NCBI GenBank assembly: GCA_033060915.1
Contig: CM065384.1
Span: forward strand, 10,939,001-11,003,000
DNA: 64,000 nucleotides
Source: Euryodendron excelsum
Taxonomy: Eukaryota > Streptophyta > Magnoliopsida > Ericales > Pentaphylacaceae
Direction of reading: 5' to 3'
This document shows positions 22,641 through 34,572 of the stretch, piece by piece; the first letter of the stretch is position 1; the number at the start of each line of letters is the position of its first letter. The notes below the pieces were generated by a model. The model ran no database searches and had not been told where the DNA came from. It saw nothing but the letters and a program-made list of their open reading frames with translations. The translations under genes were made by a program, and so were the position numbers.

Positions 22641-24245
22641 CACAAAATGATAAAGTCAGAGTCCTATGTTGATCGCGAGACGATTGAAGGGATGGAATTT
22701 GAAAATTCTTGAAGACTAGAGTAATTGGAATTTTGGTTTTGAAAACTAGATTGTCTTGATTTCTGAAATCTGTAAATTTGAAAACTTGATTTTTGAAATT
22801 CAAGCTGATTGTTTAAAATAATTTTGAACTTACTTTCTAAAATTGATTGATTTGGATTTGAAATAGAAAGGTTTTGGAAAACCTTTTAAAACTTGGAACA
22901 AAACTTTTGCGGAAAAGTTTGAAAACCTAGAATATTAAAAATAGGCTTTTCAGGTGAATGCTTGAAAACCCAAAATTTTTTTAAAAACGGGGCTTTTGAA
23001 GGAAAAATCTTAGGAACTCTATGAAACATTTTTTGAGAAACAAAAATTTTTAAGGAAGAAAGTTTAAACACCTTTGGAACATTTTTTAAGGATGGAGCTT
23101 TTGAAGGATAAAACTCGAGAAATCCAAAAAAATGCTTTTAAGATTAAACTTTTAGAAGGAAAAAGCTTTGGAAAACTGAGGAAATGATTTTGAAATGAAA
23201 TCTTTTTATTTTTTATTTTTTATTTTTATTATTTTTTGAATGAAGGACTTAAAAAAAACCTAAAAAGGTATTTTTGAAAACAAAATTTTTTGATAGGAAA
23301 AGTTAAGAAAGCCTTGAGAGTGAGGCTTTTTTGGTAGAGAAGACCTTGAGAAACTGGGAAGAAATTTTTTGAAATAAGGAAAGAAAATTTTTGAAAATAA
23401 ATCTTGTTGAAGGGAAAAAGAGATAAAATTTTGAGAGTGTGGGCCTTTTTGTTAGAGAAGACCCTGAGAAACTGGGGAGGAACTTTTTGAAATGAGGAAA
23501 GAGTGGGAAATTTTGAATTGAAATATTTTTGAAGGAAAGAGGTAAATCATTGAGGGAGGAGCCTTTTTGGCAGAGAAAGCCCCGAGAAACTCAGGGGCCC
23601 TAAAACTATTGGGAGAAAAACTTAGGAAGAATTTTGAATAAAACTTTTGAGAGAAATATTTTAGAAGATTTGAAAATGAATTTTGAATTTGGAAAGCTTG
23701 GGAATTGATAAAGATTTTGAAAAAAGGAAAATTTTGAGGATTGACACCTTAAAAATTTTTTAGGATTGATTTTAAAGGAGACTTTTTAGAGGAAGAATTT
23801 TTATAAAAACTTGAAACTTGATTGGAATGGAAATCTTTTGAAGAAGAAGCTTAGAAAAGTTTTCGGATGGACTTTGATTGAAAATTTTTGAGATTTAATT
23901 TTTGAAAATGAACTTTTGATTTTGAATTAGAAACTATTTTGATTTGAAACTTTGACAAAATGTATACAAAATTTGTTTTGACTCGCAAGTTGAACACTTG
24001 AAGACAAAATGTTTAGAAAATTCATTTTGACTTGAAAGTTAAAATTTTTGAAGAAAAAATGTGTAAAAAAATTCATTTTGACTTTGAGATTTGAACTCTT
24101 TGAAAGGGGAAAGTTTAGAAAAGCCATTTGAAATTGAAAGTTATAACTTTTTGAAGTGACAGTGTAGAAATTTCATTTCAACTTGGAACTCAAGATTCTT
24201 TTCTTCCTTTTTTCTCTTTTTTTTTTTCACATTTTCGTCTTTCTG

Positions 24246-24298
<53 letters not shown>

Positions 24299-24365
24299 TT
24301 TTACTTACCCGTTCTTCAAGTTGATGAGTTCTTACCTTTTTCCTTTTCCTTTGCCATACCTTCAG
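22641..24365 (+). other. Low-complexity tract, possible long intron of an antisense gene (B)
   Basis: 1.7 kb of tttgaaaa-rich sequence without codable content, ending on the plus strand in a (TC)n/T-rich stretch (24200-24305) and ccttcag followed by GATG. The form (pyrimidine tract, CAG|GATG) resembles the acceptor preceding the antisense PMD gene of element D. The role as intron is inference; I could not place a donor. Confidence 0.3.
24248..24300. repeat. (TC)n and poly-T microsatellite
   Basis: About 17 TC units followed by tttctttctt and a T run. It creates artificial RE-repeat frames on the minus strand. Confidence 0.95.
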
Positions 24366-25035
24366 GATGATTGACGCGTGAGAGGCCACCTTGCTGAATG
24401 AATCTGGAGTTGAGGGAGTACGACTGAAAGCTGAACTAACGACGACAAGAGTTGCTCTAGCCAAAGAGAGGACTACTATTGTAGATGCTTGGGCTGATAG
24501 GGATGATTGGCACATTCGGATGACCACATTGATTGACGTTGAGTTTAAGCTGAGGCTTATCTAGGTGGCTGATGCAAGAGACAATGATCTACACTAGAGG
24601 CAATAATGAGGTCTACTTTGGTCGAGTGGAGGACTAGTGTTGCTGATGAGAAAGAGGGTGGCCTAGCTAGGGCTACTATAGAAGATGCCCCAGACGAGAC
24701 TGTTGGAAATGTTGAGACTGCCCTGCTGGAGTTTATGCTAAGGTTAATGTTGATGTAGCTTTTGAAGGGGGCCATGGTAGAACTAGTGGTTAGGAGGCTT
24801 CTCAACAAAATTGAGCACGAAGCACCATAGGAGACTACTTCGTGCATGTGACTCTCTTGCATTAGAATTTGAAGGAAAGGATATTGGTCCGTCTTTGGTC
24901 GGTAGCTTCTTAGGAGACTACTTCTTGTTTAATTTGGAGGTCGAAGGTAGGTCGTTGCCCCATTCTCTATTTCTTATTGGTTGTGGAGAGCAGGATCATG
25001 GTTCAGGCTATCGGGATCATGGCTACTCTAGTTGA
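24366..25035 (+). pseudogene. Coiled-coil-like antisense ORF remnant (element B)
   Basis: On the plus strand, opposite to element B, a frame after CAG|GATG reads GVEGVRLKAELTTTRVALAKERTTIV, then DRDDWHIRMTTLIDVEF. It is rich in A, L, E, R and heptad-like, and is then broken by stops. A further open piece at 24811-25035 has no match I recognise. The position (opposite strand, between the non-coding region and the PPT) equals that of the PMD gene in element D, whose C-terminus is also coiled-coil-like. PMD core motifs themselves are not visible, so the family is not established. Confidence 0.35.
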
Positions 25036-26510
25036 TTATGCTTTAGATAGATGGCTACCAGACTTCCTTGGCTACAGCATTGGAGCATTGTGTTCAAAAA
25101 CACCTTGAGACCCAAGAAAGCTTAGGGAGATGCCCCTTGAACTTATACCTATCTTAGCATCTCATTAGCAAATATCAAGATATAACAAACTAATCTTAAT
25201 AAATGACTTATGATATTAGTGCTCATTACTTTGCCATGCTGAGTTTAGAAATTTGTTACCAATGTAGGTTCTCAACTATTTGGCACCCCTAGACCCATTG
25301 TTAAGGCATGAGACTTGGCTGTTTCGCTGAGGCTTGTTTTGTTACTGCTGCTTATACTATTGATTAGGAGATGTGGATTTCTTTTCTTTTTTTTCATTTA
25401 AACCATTTTTTCCACTCGTGCCCTTGTGGGTTTTCACGGATGCTGGTTCTACCATTTTTGCACGTCAGCGCCCGTTTTTGGGTTTTTAGTGCGTCGGTAG
25501 TTTTGTATCTTGCCATGACCTTACTTTTTTACCCATAGCGCCCCAAAGGGTTTTTACTATGTCCTAAAGCGATGCTTTTTCTTTTGATTTCTCTCGTTGA
25601 TGCTGACGAAGACGACTCCTTGCTGAATGAGAATAAGAGTGTTGAGTGCTTTAATTTGGAAGAACGATTGATGATGAAATTTGTTACTGACTGAAGTCGT
25701 TGCTTTAATTGAAGATTGTTGATATTACTTTCGACATTGAACCTAGAGTTTAGTTGGAATTTCTACTAGATAGAGCATTTTCTAGTGTAATCATCTTCCT
25801 TTGAAGAGCAATGATAGCAATGATCGATCTAAAAGGTTTTTATTTTGAACTATAATGTGGGCTTGGTTATGGGGTATTTGAAAGGAAAGGATAACGGCTT
25901 AAAGAATTTTACTTTTATTTGGTTTTATAAGACCTATGATCACCTTAGATAGCTAGACTCATGCTCTTATTGCTACTCACTCTTTGTTTCTCCCTTTTTG
26001 TTTTTGGATTTAAACATACCCCAACTCTTTTGTTTACGATCCCAGATTGTTACTTTCGCACCATGGTGTTCTTATAGATTTTTACTAGGTCGATAGTTTT
26101 TGTATTTTGCCATGCCTTCACTTTTTTACTTACAATGTCTTTTTGGATCTTCACCATGTCAACGAGGTCATGTCTTTTTTCTTTTTCTTTTTGGGACTCC
26201 ATAAACTTGTATCCACTCTTTTATTTCCTATTTACTCTTTCTCAACCCATTATAGGCGGTGATTATTAGGTCAGGTTTTTCAAAGGAAAGTAATCAACTT
26301 AAATGGGTTTTACAATGGGATGCTTTTAACTATATGATAGAGGAATTGAGGACCTCTCTTCATTTCAATCATTGCTATCATTGCTCTGTCAAAGTTTTTG
26401 ACTACACATAGTAGTGCTTTACCTAATCTAAATTGATGAGTGCTGCAAAGATTTCTTCTTCTGCTTTTGCTAGGATCAATGCTCTTCTTTATAATTGACG
26501 TCAAACTTGG
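25036..26510 (-). repeat. Duplicated conserved non-coding module of element B
   Basis: Two sets of related blocks. On the minus strand, TTTAAGCCGTTATCC at 25903-25889 and TTTAAGTTGATTAC at 26303-26290 each begin a block resembling element D at 52072, 52456 and 52672. A second pair, 25400-25570 and 26040-26190, shares wording such as cttacttttttaccca and gatttttactaggtcg. No protein domain is recognisable here. Confidence 0.55.
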
Positions 26511-27854
26511 CTATATCTTTCCGTTGAGTTGAAAGTACCTTTTTAAGACCAATATCTCTTTCTTCGAATTGGTAGGACTTGACTTTTGTGTTGAAGGATC
26601 TGACGTCACATCCTTAATAGCCTCGGGTATGGTAGATGGCTGCCATTCTCTTTTCTTCTTAGGGGCAAAGTTGTTCACACCAAGTTTTGAGCTAGTCTGC
26701 TTCAATGAATTGAATTCCCATGAGGACTCTGAGAGATTTCTTTTTTGACTAGTAGGACCGCCTCGTTGCTTTAGACCAAGGAGAATGGCGATGCCTCAGT
26801 TGAGATTTTGATTAAGCTTTTATGCGCCATTAACACAAAGGATAGCTGCTTTTGTCAATCCTTGTGGTTGTCATTTCTCTTGCAAAGGATTCTCTAAACG
26901 CTTTTTATTTTGCTGCTTCAATGGTTTCATTTGCTTATAAATAGTAGGCTGCTGAGTTATGGGGATTGATCTGGAAGGGTTGACGATGTTTTGCCATTGT
27001 GTCGTTGTTGAAGATATTTGCACTCTTTGTAATGATGGAGTTAAGGAGGCTGAGTCTATAAAGAATGTTCGGAAGTCTTTAGGGTCAAAAGATGCCAAAC
27101 ATTGCATAACCTGCAAGTTTTGTTTTTCTGAAAAAAATTTTAGCTTGTCAAATAAAGCATTTCACGATCAAGAGTCATTTATTTCATATTAGCCCGCTAT
27201 GTACTTGATGTTTACATGATGCTTTGATAGGTTAAAATCAAGAGGTTCCTCCTATAGGCTTTACCAAGGCCTTTAGGGTTCGAGAATATGAAAGGCGGTC
27301 CAATTTACCAACTTTGCTGCTTGAGGAAGATAAGCTGATGTCGAAGAATCAACGCCTAGGGCCGCATCATCTTTCTTGTGGAACAAGCTTGATAGTGACT
27401 CTTCTGGGATTTGAACTGAGTTGCAGGGTTGGTAGACTGTTGATTTGCTGTTTGCTACTTTATAGTTGGATTTTGGGTGGACCCTTTTACTTAATCTCCT
27501 TTGGAAGGGGACAGTATCCCATCCTATGAGTATGATGCTGATCGTTGAATTGTTATAGATGAACATCACCTTATAACTACGCCCCTAGTCTTTTCCCCAT
27601 GTTGGAAGGCTCTACTGTTGAGGTGATTAGTGACCATGTTCTCAACTGTTGAATGATTGGAATGAGCCAAATCTTTTTGGGCAGTTGACAAGCATCTGAA
27701 AGCTTGGAAGTTGGAGGGTTTTGTTGTGGCAACGCATGGGACTGATAAAACTTTTGCAAACCATGAAGTCTTCTTCCGCACGGATGGTGATTGTTGTTAT
27801 ATGGCATGGAGGTAAGGTCTTATAGATAAATGGCCAATTCTTCTTACTTTTCAA
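26511..27854 (-). pseudogene. Unrecognised degenerate coding-like region (element B)
   Basis: A series of short open frames on the minus strand (27854-27577, 27569-27273, 27116-26871, 26705-26511), rich in S, T, Q, K and P, sits where gag lies in element D. I see no zinc knuckle, capsid motif or pol motif and cannot align it with the gag of C or D. It may be an eroded gag tail or unrelated sequence. Confidence 0.3.
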
Positions 27855-27989
27855 TGTCGATTCGGCTTTCTCCCATAACTAGGCTTATCCTTGGATGAGT
27901 TTGAATTGAGCGAGATGTTAGAGGGGTTCTATGCCTTCAATTATGCTTTTCAACCTAGAAAAAGGATAAGAAAAAGAAAACGCAATTAA

Positions 27990-29160
27990 TGTGTGGAGTT
28001 GGAAGTTTTATGCGATGCATGTTATATGGAGGTCCATTCATTGAGTGAGTCTAGGCATGATGTTGAGTCTGTCTTAGAGGTGGGGTTTTGCCCCTTATGC
28101 AATACAATACCTCTTTTGTATAGGCCTGTTGATGTTTCTTTGTTTAGGCAATCCTGCCTCTATGGACGGAGAGATATTTGGGCGGATAGATATTTGGGCC
28201 TCTGTTGAGATATGGTTCCATGCATGCCATGAACTCTTAGGGTTGAGGAACCCTTAAGAATTTTGGTAGGTTTGATTAACATGAGATTGGATTGCTCCTT
28301 TCTCTTTACGATTGATTAAATGCATAAGAATGCAATGACTTGAGTTTCTTAGAACTCTTGTCTTGGAATAGATATGAATGCATGAGCATAATGAAAATGA
28401 TTATATGAGCATCATGATAGTAGTAAATGAATGGTTTAGAAGACCCCCTCCTTATCATGCTTCTGCCTTCAATTTTCTTGATACTTGGAGATAGTAGGGG
28501 AGGATAGAAGACAAGAAACAAGAGATAAGTTGGTGCCTTAATTTAGAAGTTTTTATGCAATGTATGTCCTAGGGGTGCCCTTGCTCTTTGAGAGAGAACT
28601 AAACATGATGCATTTGGCTCACTTCTTAGATATAGAGGTTTTGCCCCTGTATACAGATACCTTACCATTTGAGTGGAAACATAGATTCATTCATTCAGGA
28701 AACATAAAGAAGTGCATTGAATTTTGGAGTTTAAATACAATGGAATTGAAATACATTATAATGGTGGACGACGGAACAATTTTCTTGGGTCTTCTACCTA
28801 TCTACTTTTACATTTGAGATGCTAAACTACTCTTAAGTCTTTGGATTTACCTTCTTTGATTTCGATGTTGAGGGGGTCATTGAGAGATCTCATTTGATTG
28901 CCCCTTGTCTTCTTGGCAATCCTATCTCTGTGAGCATAGAGGAATTAGGGCCCTTCTTATGGAATGACTTGAAATGCATGCTATGAGTCCCTAGGGTTAC
29001 ATGGGAACCCTTAGGATTTTAGTAGGTTCAATATAAGGGAGAGTAAACTTGATGTCACTCTCTTTGGGTTGATCATATGTATAAAGATGCAATGACTTGA
29101 GTTACTTTAGAACTCTTCTCATGATATGGAATATTAAATACATGAACTTGGATGCATAGA
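27990..29160 (-). repeat. Direct duplication within the element B leader
   Basis: Two copies (about 28000-28420 and 28560-29160) on the minus strand each contain the series aagagttcta, aactcaagtcattgcat, aaccctaag...catgcat, then ggattgcc and a 'gcataa' block. Elements C (38130-38440) and D (49470-49790) contain this series once. Confidence 0.6.
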
Positions 29161-29963
29161 GTAGAGAGAGAGAGAATGCATTTGTAAAGTAAACATAGAT
29201 GCATGAATAGTTAGATAGGCATTATAACAGCAGGAATACAAGCATTATAACAATAGGAATAGACAAGTTTAAAGGAAAGTAAAATAGTCGCTCTTTCCTC
29301 CATGGTTTTGAAATCGACATGCGTGTCTTAAATCCAGGAGAGGTTCAGCTATTCATGGTTTCTATATGAGCATTAGGTTAAGGGTTTACTAATGCTTCTT
29401 AAGAAGGCTTGGTTCCCAGATCTTCAAAGTTAGGCCCACTTCCCGAGGTGATGCCATTATCAGTTGGTGATCCAAGCGGGGGAACCATCAAGAGGCCGTA
29501 GGAGAATAAACTAACACAACATCTTGCCCACAACCAATATACTGTTCCCCCTTCTAACTAGAAGGGATATAATTAGGTAAGAATGCAAGTATGCCAATGC
29601 TTGTGCATGTGCAGTGTGTGTGAGAACTTTTGAAAAGCGGAGGAAAAGGCCGAACAACTCTTATCCATCCTATCCATTCCATACATTCATGACATACATA
29701 ACAGTTAATATAACATGAAATAAAGTGTGAACAAATGTCCACCTACAAAAATAAATATGCAAAAGTTAGTGCTTCAAATGACAAACTTAATGCAAGATTG
29801 AATAATTGAATATAATTGAATGCAAGCAATGACATGTTTTTGAAAACAACTTGAAAAAACTTTATTTTGAAAGTTTTTGAAGTGGATAGAATTGACCAAA
29901 TTAATCAAAGACTCCAAATCGGTGAGGGTGAAGAGACATAACCATGGCCTAACCCTCTAAGCA
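29161..29963 (-). other. Element B 5' leader (untranslated)
   Basis: Homologous to the leaders of C (37322-38400) and D (48683-49500), for example ttctagttagaaggggg and the ggttcccccgcttggatcacc stretch on the minus strand. No convincing coding frame. Confidence 0.7.
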
Positions 29964-29981
29964 TCCCCAGTACAGTAGCTA
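29964..29981 (-). other. Decayed primer-binding site, Tat type (element B)
   Basis: The minus strand reads TAGCTACTGTACTGGGGA two bases after the LTR end, aligning with TGGCGACTCCACTGGGGA of element D, with 4 changes. Confidence 0.8.
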
Positions 29982-29983
29982 GC

Positions 29984-32900
29984 TGTCACGCTCCGATTTT
30001 TTGTGCTCGAGAAAAATACGCATAAGTGGAAAAAATAGAATACTCTATTTTTAGAACTCATCCTTCTAGAAGGACGAGTGCAAATAGGTTTGAATTGAAA
30101 ATTGATTTGATTAAGGGCTTTTAGAAAACGTTTGGAGTCACCACTTAACTTCATTAAGGTGAGTTTAGGTCACCTGAAACTAAGCACCTTCTGAAGATTA
30201 CACTTAGGATTTTTGAAAAGATTTTGAAAACTTCCTCAATAGAGAGTTTTTAGGAAAATAGGTTGTTTGGCAACCTTTGAAAATATTTAAGCCCTTTTTG
30301 AAAATAACTCTATTTGGTCTTTAAAAACAGTGATTCTAGATTCAATGGTTACTTACATGTAGAGAAGACACACTAAGCCATCACCTTACCCCACCCTTGA
30401 GGTACCTACATATCTATTCACCCTAGGTTCACTCATTCAGAATCTTTGACTAATAAATGTCCAAAACTATCCACTTTGGAAAAGAATTTAAAAAAAAAAG
30501 TTTGACATGATGCATGATATGCAAGTACAACAATTTGATTTGATTTTGAAAATAGATTAAAAAATAACTTGATTTAATTTTGGAGATAGATTTGAAAAGA
30601 CTTGATTTGAAATTTGGAAAGAATGTTTTAGAAATTGAAATTGGAGATTTTAAAATATATTTTAAAATTAGAAACCTAAAATACATCATGGAATTGGAAG
30701 TTTGAAAAAGATTATAAAAATAGAAACTTGAAAAAGGTTATGACCACAACTATGAGGGTCGCCTATGTATCTCTTTTTGAGAATCAGGTCAGTCATAGTT
30801 CGGACAAGAGTCTGATTGAAAATAGACACTTTGAGATTTTCGAAAAATTTAACTTGAAAATGTTTGATTTGAACTTGGAACTGATTTTAATTTGAAATAA
30901 AACTTGTGGATTTGAAATTGATTTTGATTTGAAAAGATTGAACCTGAAAGAATAACTTGGACTTGATTTGGAAAGATTGAGATTTGAAAATATTTTGACT
31001 TGAATTGAAGTTTGAAAATCATCTTGGTTTTAGAAAAGAGTTGAAGCTTCCTAACTTTAGGGTTAGGGTTGAAAAAAGGTTTAGTCCTAGGACTTTGGTA
31101 ACCTAGGGTTGAAGTACATAATTGAATTAGAAAAGGTTTGATTTAGACTTAAAAAGTTTGATTTAAGAAAGTTGGATTTAGGAAAGGTTCGAATTAGGAA
31201 ATTGGGATTTGAGGAAGATTTGAAAAGAGATTTAAATTGATTTAGAAAATACTTGATTATTTGATTTGAAGGAGTTTAGAAAACTTAAGGTTTAAGAAAG
31301 ATTGGATTTGAAAATCTTTGAATTAGGAAAGTTTCAAAATAGGAAAGTTCTATTTTAGGAAAATACCAAATTAAGAAAGTTTCACTTTAAGAAAGTTTCA
31401 TTTTAGGAAAGTCTTGAATTTAGAAAGATTCCAACTTTGGAAAGATTTGGAATTTGGAAAGTCTTGAAATTTAGAAAGTTTGGAATTAGGAAATGTTTGA
31501 ATTAAGAAAGATTTGATTTCTATTTCCTAAAGTTGAAAATTTTATTTTATTTTAAAAAATAGATGATTTGATTTGGTTTCTAAAATTGGAGGAGTTGATC
31601 TAGTTTCCTAATTTGAAAGATTTGATCTAATTTACTAATTTGAAAGATTGGATTTGACATAGAATTGGAAATGTTAAATTTTGAAAATCTAGGAGTTAGA
31701 AAGCTAATGATTTGGGTGTAGAAAAAGAGATTTAGGAAACCTATGACTTGGTGTAGAAAATAAAGGTTTTGGAAACCTATGATTTAAGGCAAAAGAGGAA
31801 GTCATGATTTTAGGGAAGAGAATTAGGGTTTCCTGACTATGGAATCTAAGGCTTGACTTGGACTAAAAAAAAAAGAGATTTTTTGAAAATAGACCTTTTG
31901 AAGGGAGTTTCTAAGAAAGAAACTTACGAGAGTTTTTAAAAATTGAATTTTTGAAGAGAGTTTTTGGCAAGAAGTTTGGAAAAACAATTTTGGAAAGGAG
32001 CTTAAATATGAACTTTTAAAATCTTTTGAATGTCTCATTTTCCTAAAACGATTCTAATCATAAAGAGATTAGAACCATTCTAAGTTAGTGGTTTTGAAAA
32101 TAATATGGATTTAAAATATGGACCAATATAATCCTATTGAATATCACACTTTCTAAAATAGCCCTAACCATGGAATGGCTAGAATCATCCTAAGATGGTA
32201 GTTTTGATTAAAAGCAATTTAGGGTTTACACCCAGAATATGAACATTAACAGCCACAATGCATATAACACCTTCTTAAAACAATTGTAACGATGGAATGG
32301 CTAGAATCACTTTAAGATTATGATTCTGAAAACAAGTTTTAAGAAAAAGATTTTGAATACAAGTTTGAAAAAGGATTTTGATGCAAGTTTTGAAAACCAC
32401 TTTGAAAACAAGTTTTGAAGGGATGTATGAATATGATATGCACAATGCAAGTAGGATCGTGAACATACAAGGTTGGCCTCACCACATAATCAATGGGGGC
32501 CGAATCCACATGGTCTAAGGTTGAATTAGAAGAAAGCCCCCGACACGGTGACTTTCAATAATCCTTCCTATACATGATTCAGGGATTCTCTTATTCCAAG
32601 CATGCAAGAAAGGGGTGGAAGAAGATAGCAGATTGAAACAGAAGAAAACCCAAGTGGGTTAGGGGGTAGAAGAGAGAAGGGGGAAGTACGTAAACATAAA
32701 AGAAAGCCTACCTTGTTTTCTTCTTATTTTATTTGCTTTATTTACTTTGCTTTACTTGATCCTTGAGAGCTTCTAAGTTGCAGCACTTTGAGTCTTTAAT
32801 GGAGGCTTTAGAGGCTTGTGTATGAGTGTATGGAGTGTGTTTAAGTGTTAGGGTTAGGTGTATAGAGGCTAGGGTTTGGAGAGACAAAAGAGAGCTAGGA

Positions 32901-34572
32901 TTTTGGGAGACTTTGAGCTTCGTAATTCAAAAAGCATAGTTTCTGGACTGACTTTGTGGACCCTTTTCATGCAGGGGGAGGGTCTGTATTTATAGACAAA
33001 AGATCAGCCTGACGCCTGTTGCATTGACGCTAGGGCAATTTTTCTACAAGCACCACTAGGAGTGGCGCCAGGTCAAATTTTGGCTTAGCACCATAGCTAG
33101 TGATGTCAACCACTTAGGAAATGTTTTAGATTAGCAAGAAATGTATCTTTCAACCCTTGATACGTAAGGCAAAGATTTGGGTGCCTGTATTAGTGACTAC
33201 CATGCAATTTTTGCCTAGGCTTCATCAAGAGTGACTCTAGAAAGTCTAGGAATGTTTCAGAAGGCCGAGAATGGTCCAGAAGACCAGAAATGGGTAGAAA
33301 CCCTTGAAATAATGTCCCAGAGGTAATAGACTTAAAAAACAAGGTCAGGATTGTTGTAGTGGTCAGTCAACCCTTTAGGGGCAAAACAGTCAACTTAGAC
33401 AGAAAAATTACCATAATGGACTTGAAATGTTCCAAGAGAGGATTTGAAGGTTGGAAAAACTATTTAGAATGTTCCAATGGATTGCCGTTGGAAAAGGTGA
33501 CCGGTCCATTAGAGTCAAAAATGTTATTTTGCACCAAGTTTGTTGGAATAGACTCGGACTGATCTGGAAAAGTATTGGGAGGTCAAGAATACAATTAAAA
33601 GCATTTTCTGAAGGTTACTAGTTTGATACCCAAGGCCGGTGTGGTTCTTGGAGGCACTTGGATGCCTAGGAGCAAAATGGTCATTTTGATAGGATGGTTC
33701 CGAAATTCGACTGAAATTGACTAGAAGGCACTTGAACATGTCGGATCGTCTTTGGGACGATCTTGGAAGGGTGGACTTACGAATTAGAGGACTTTGGTAC
33801 TTTCTCAAGAAGCGTGCCAAAAAAGACCCAAGAACTGGTGTTGATCTGGGTTTTGAGTGTTTTCCTCACTCTAACGGTCGGTGGCCAGTTGGTTTCCAAA
33901 TGTATCTTATCCTTTGGTAAACGTGTTATGGCTAAGAAGCGAGTTTGATCCCATGACATAAGGGTTTTGTTAGCAATTTTTTATGTCGACCTATTTGCGA
34001 GTGTTTCCGCCACTCTGACGGTTGTGATGTTTGCGAGTGTTTTTGCCACTCTAACGGTGTGCGTTCATTCCGAAGACTACTTTATCTCGGGAAGCTACTA
34101 GGTGGACTTATCATTTGAGGAATCAACTTTCTTGAAAGACGTGCCGAATAACGGACATTCTTCATTGGTGGGCTGGCAGACACCAAAAGTGGACCATTCT
34201 ATCATCTCGGAAACATAGGTTCGGTCTTGGTCAACGTGTTTGAAGGGACTTACTGTTCTGAAGAATTTTCTTAAAAAACGTGCCGGACTAGAGGGTCTTA
34301 CTACCTAAGGAATCAATTTTCTCAGAAGACGTGTCAGATTTGATATGGATCGGAATTGGATTTGAATTTGGATTTAAGATTGAAATAGGCACTTACCGTC
34401 TTTAGGAAGACGTACCAACTGGAATTGGACCGAGTAATACCACTAAGGTATTTTGGTCATTTTACCTCTGTTGGGCCCAACGGGCCCGCAAAGCGATTGA
34501 TTGATTGTATTGAGTCTGAAAAATTGATTTAGACTTAAATGTGTTCATGTCAGTTTAAATGTGAGTCCAGTC
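29984..34572 (-). repeat. Element B 5' LTR (about 4.59 kb, start trimmed)
   Basis: Ends on the minus strand in GAGCGTGACA at 29984. It contains the conserved U5 block (30751-30812), long TTTGAAAA/AGGAAA-rich U5, an R region near 32800-32930 and U3 repeats near 33300-34060. Compared with the 3' copy ending at 22605, about 40 bp are missing at the start, where element C is joined. Confidence 0.87.
32986..32994 (-). promoter_or_regulatory. TATA box of element B 5' LTR
   Basis: TATAAATAC on the minus strand, at the same place as in the other LTRs, downstream of a decayed GGCGCC palindrome (33058-33095). Confidence 0.65.

Larger units (their letters stand above)
10368..34572 (-). mobile_element. 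Element B: Tat/Ogre-type Ty3/gypsy element, with nested insertions
   Basis: On the minus strand: 5' LTR 34572-29984, PBS, internal region 29983-22606, PPT, 3' LTR starting at 22605. The 3' LTR is split by element E at 22145/14101 and by the Athila element at 10367. The LTR start TGTAAGCACC, the PBS type and the PPT all match element D and the solo LTR at 38869. The internal region is only 7.4 kb and I find no RT, integrase or protease in it, so the copy is non-autonomous or heavily deleted. Confidence 0.85.

Noticed and set aside
24141..24527. Minus-strand frame with RERERE and KKKKK runs
   Set aside because: It is the translation of a (TC)n/poly-T microsatellite.
28560..28817. Plus-strand 85-codon frame in element B
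   Set aside because: Lies opposite the duplicated untranslated leader; no domain and not open in C or D.
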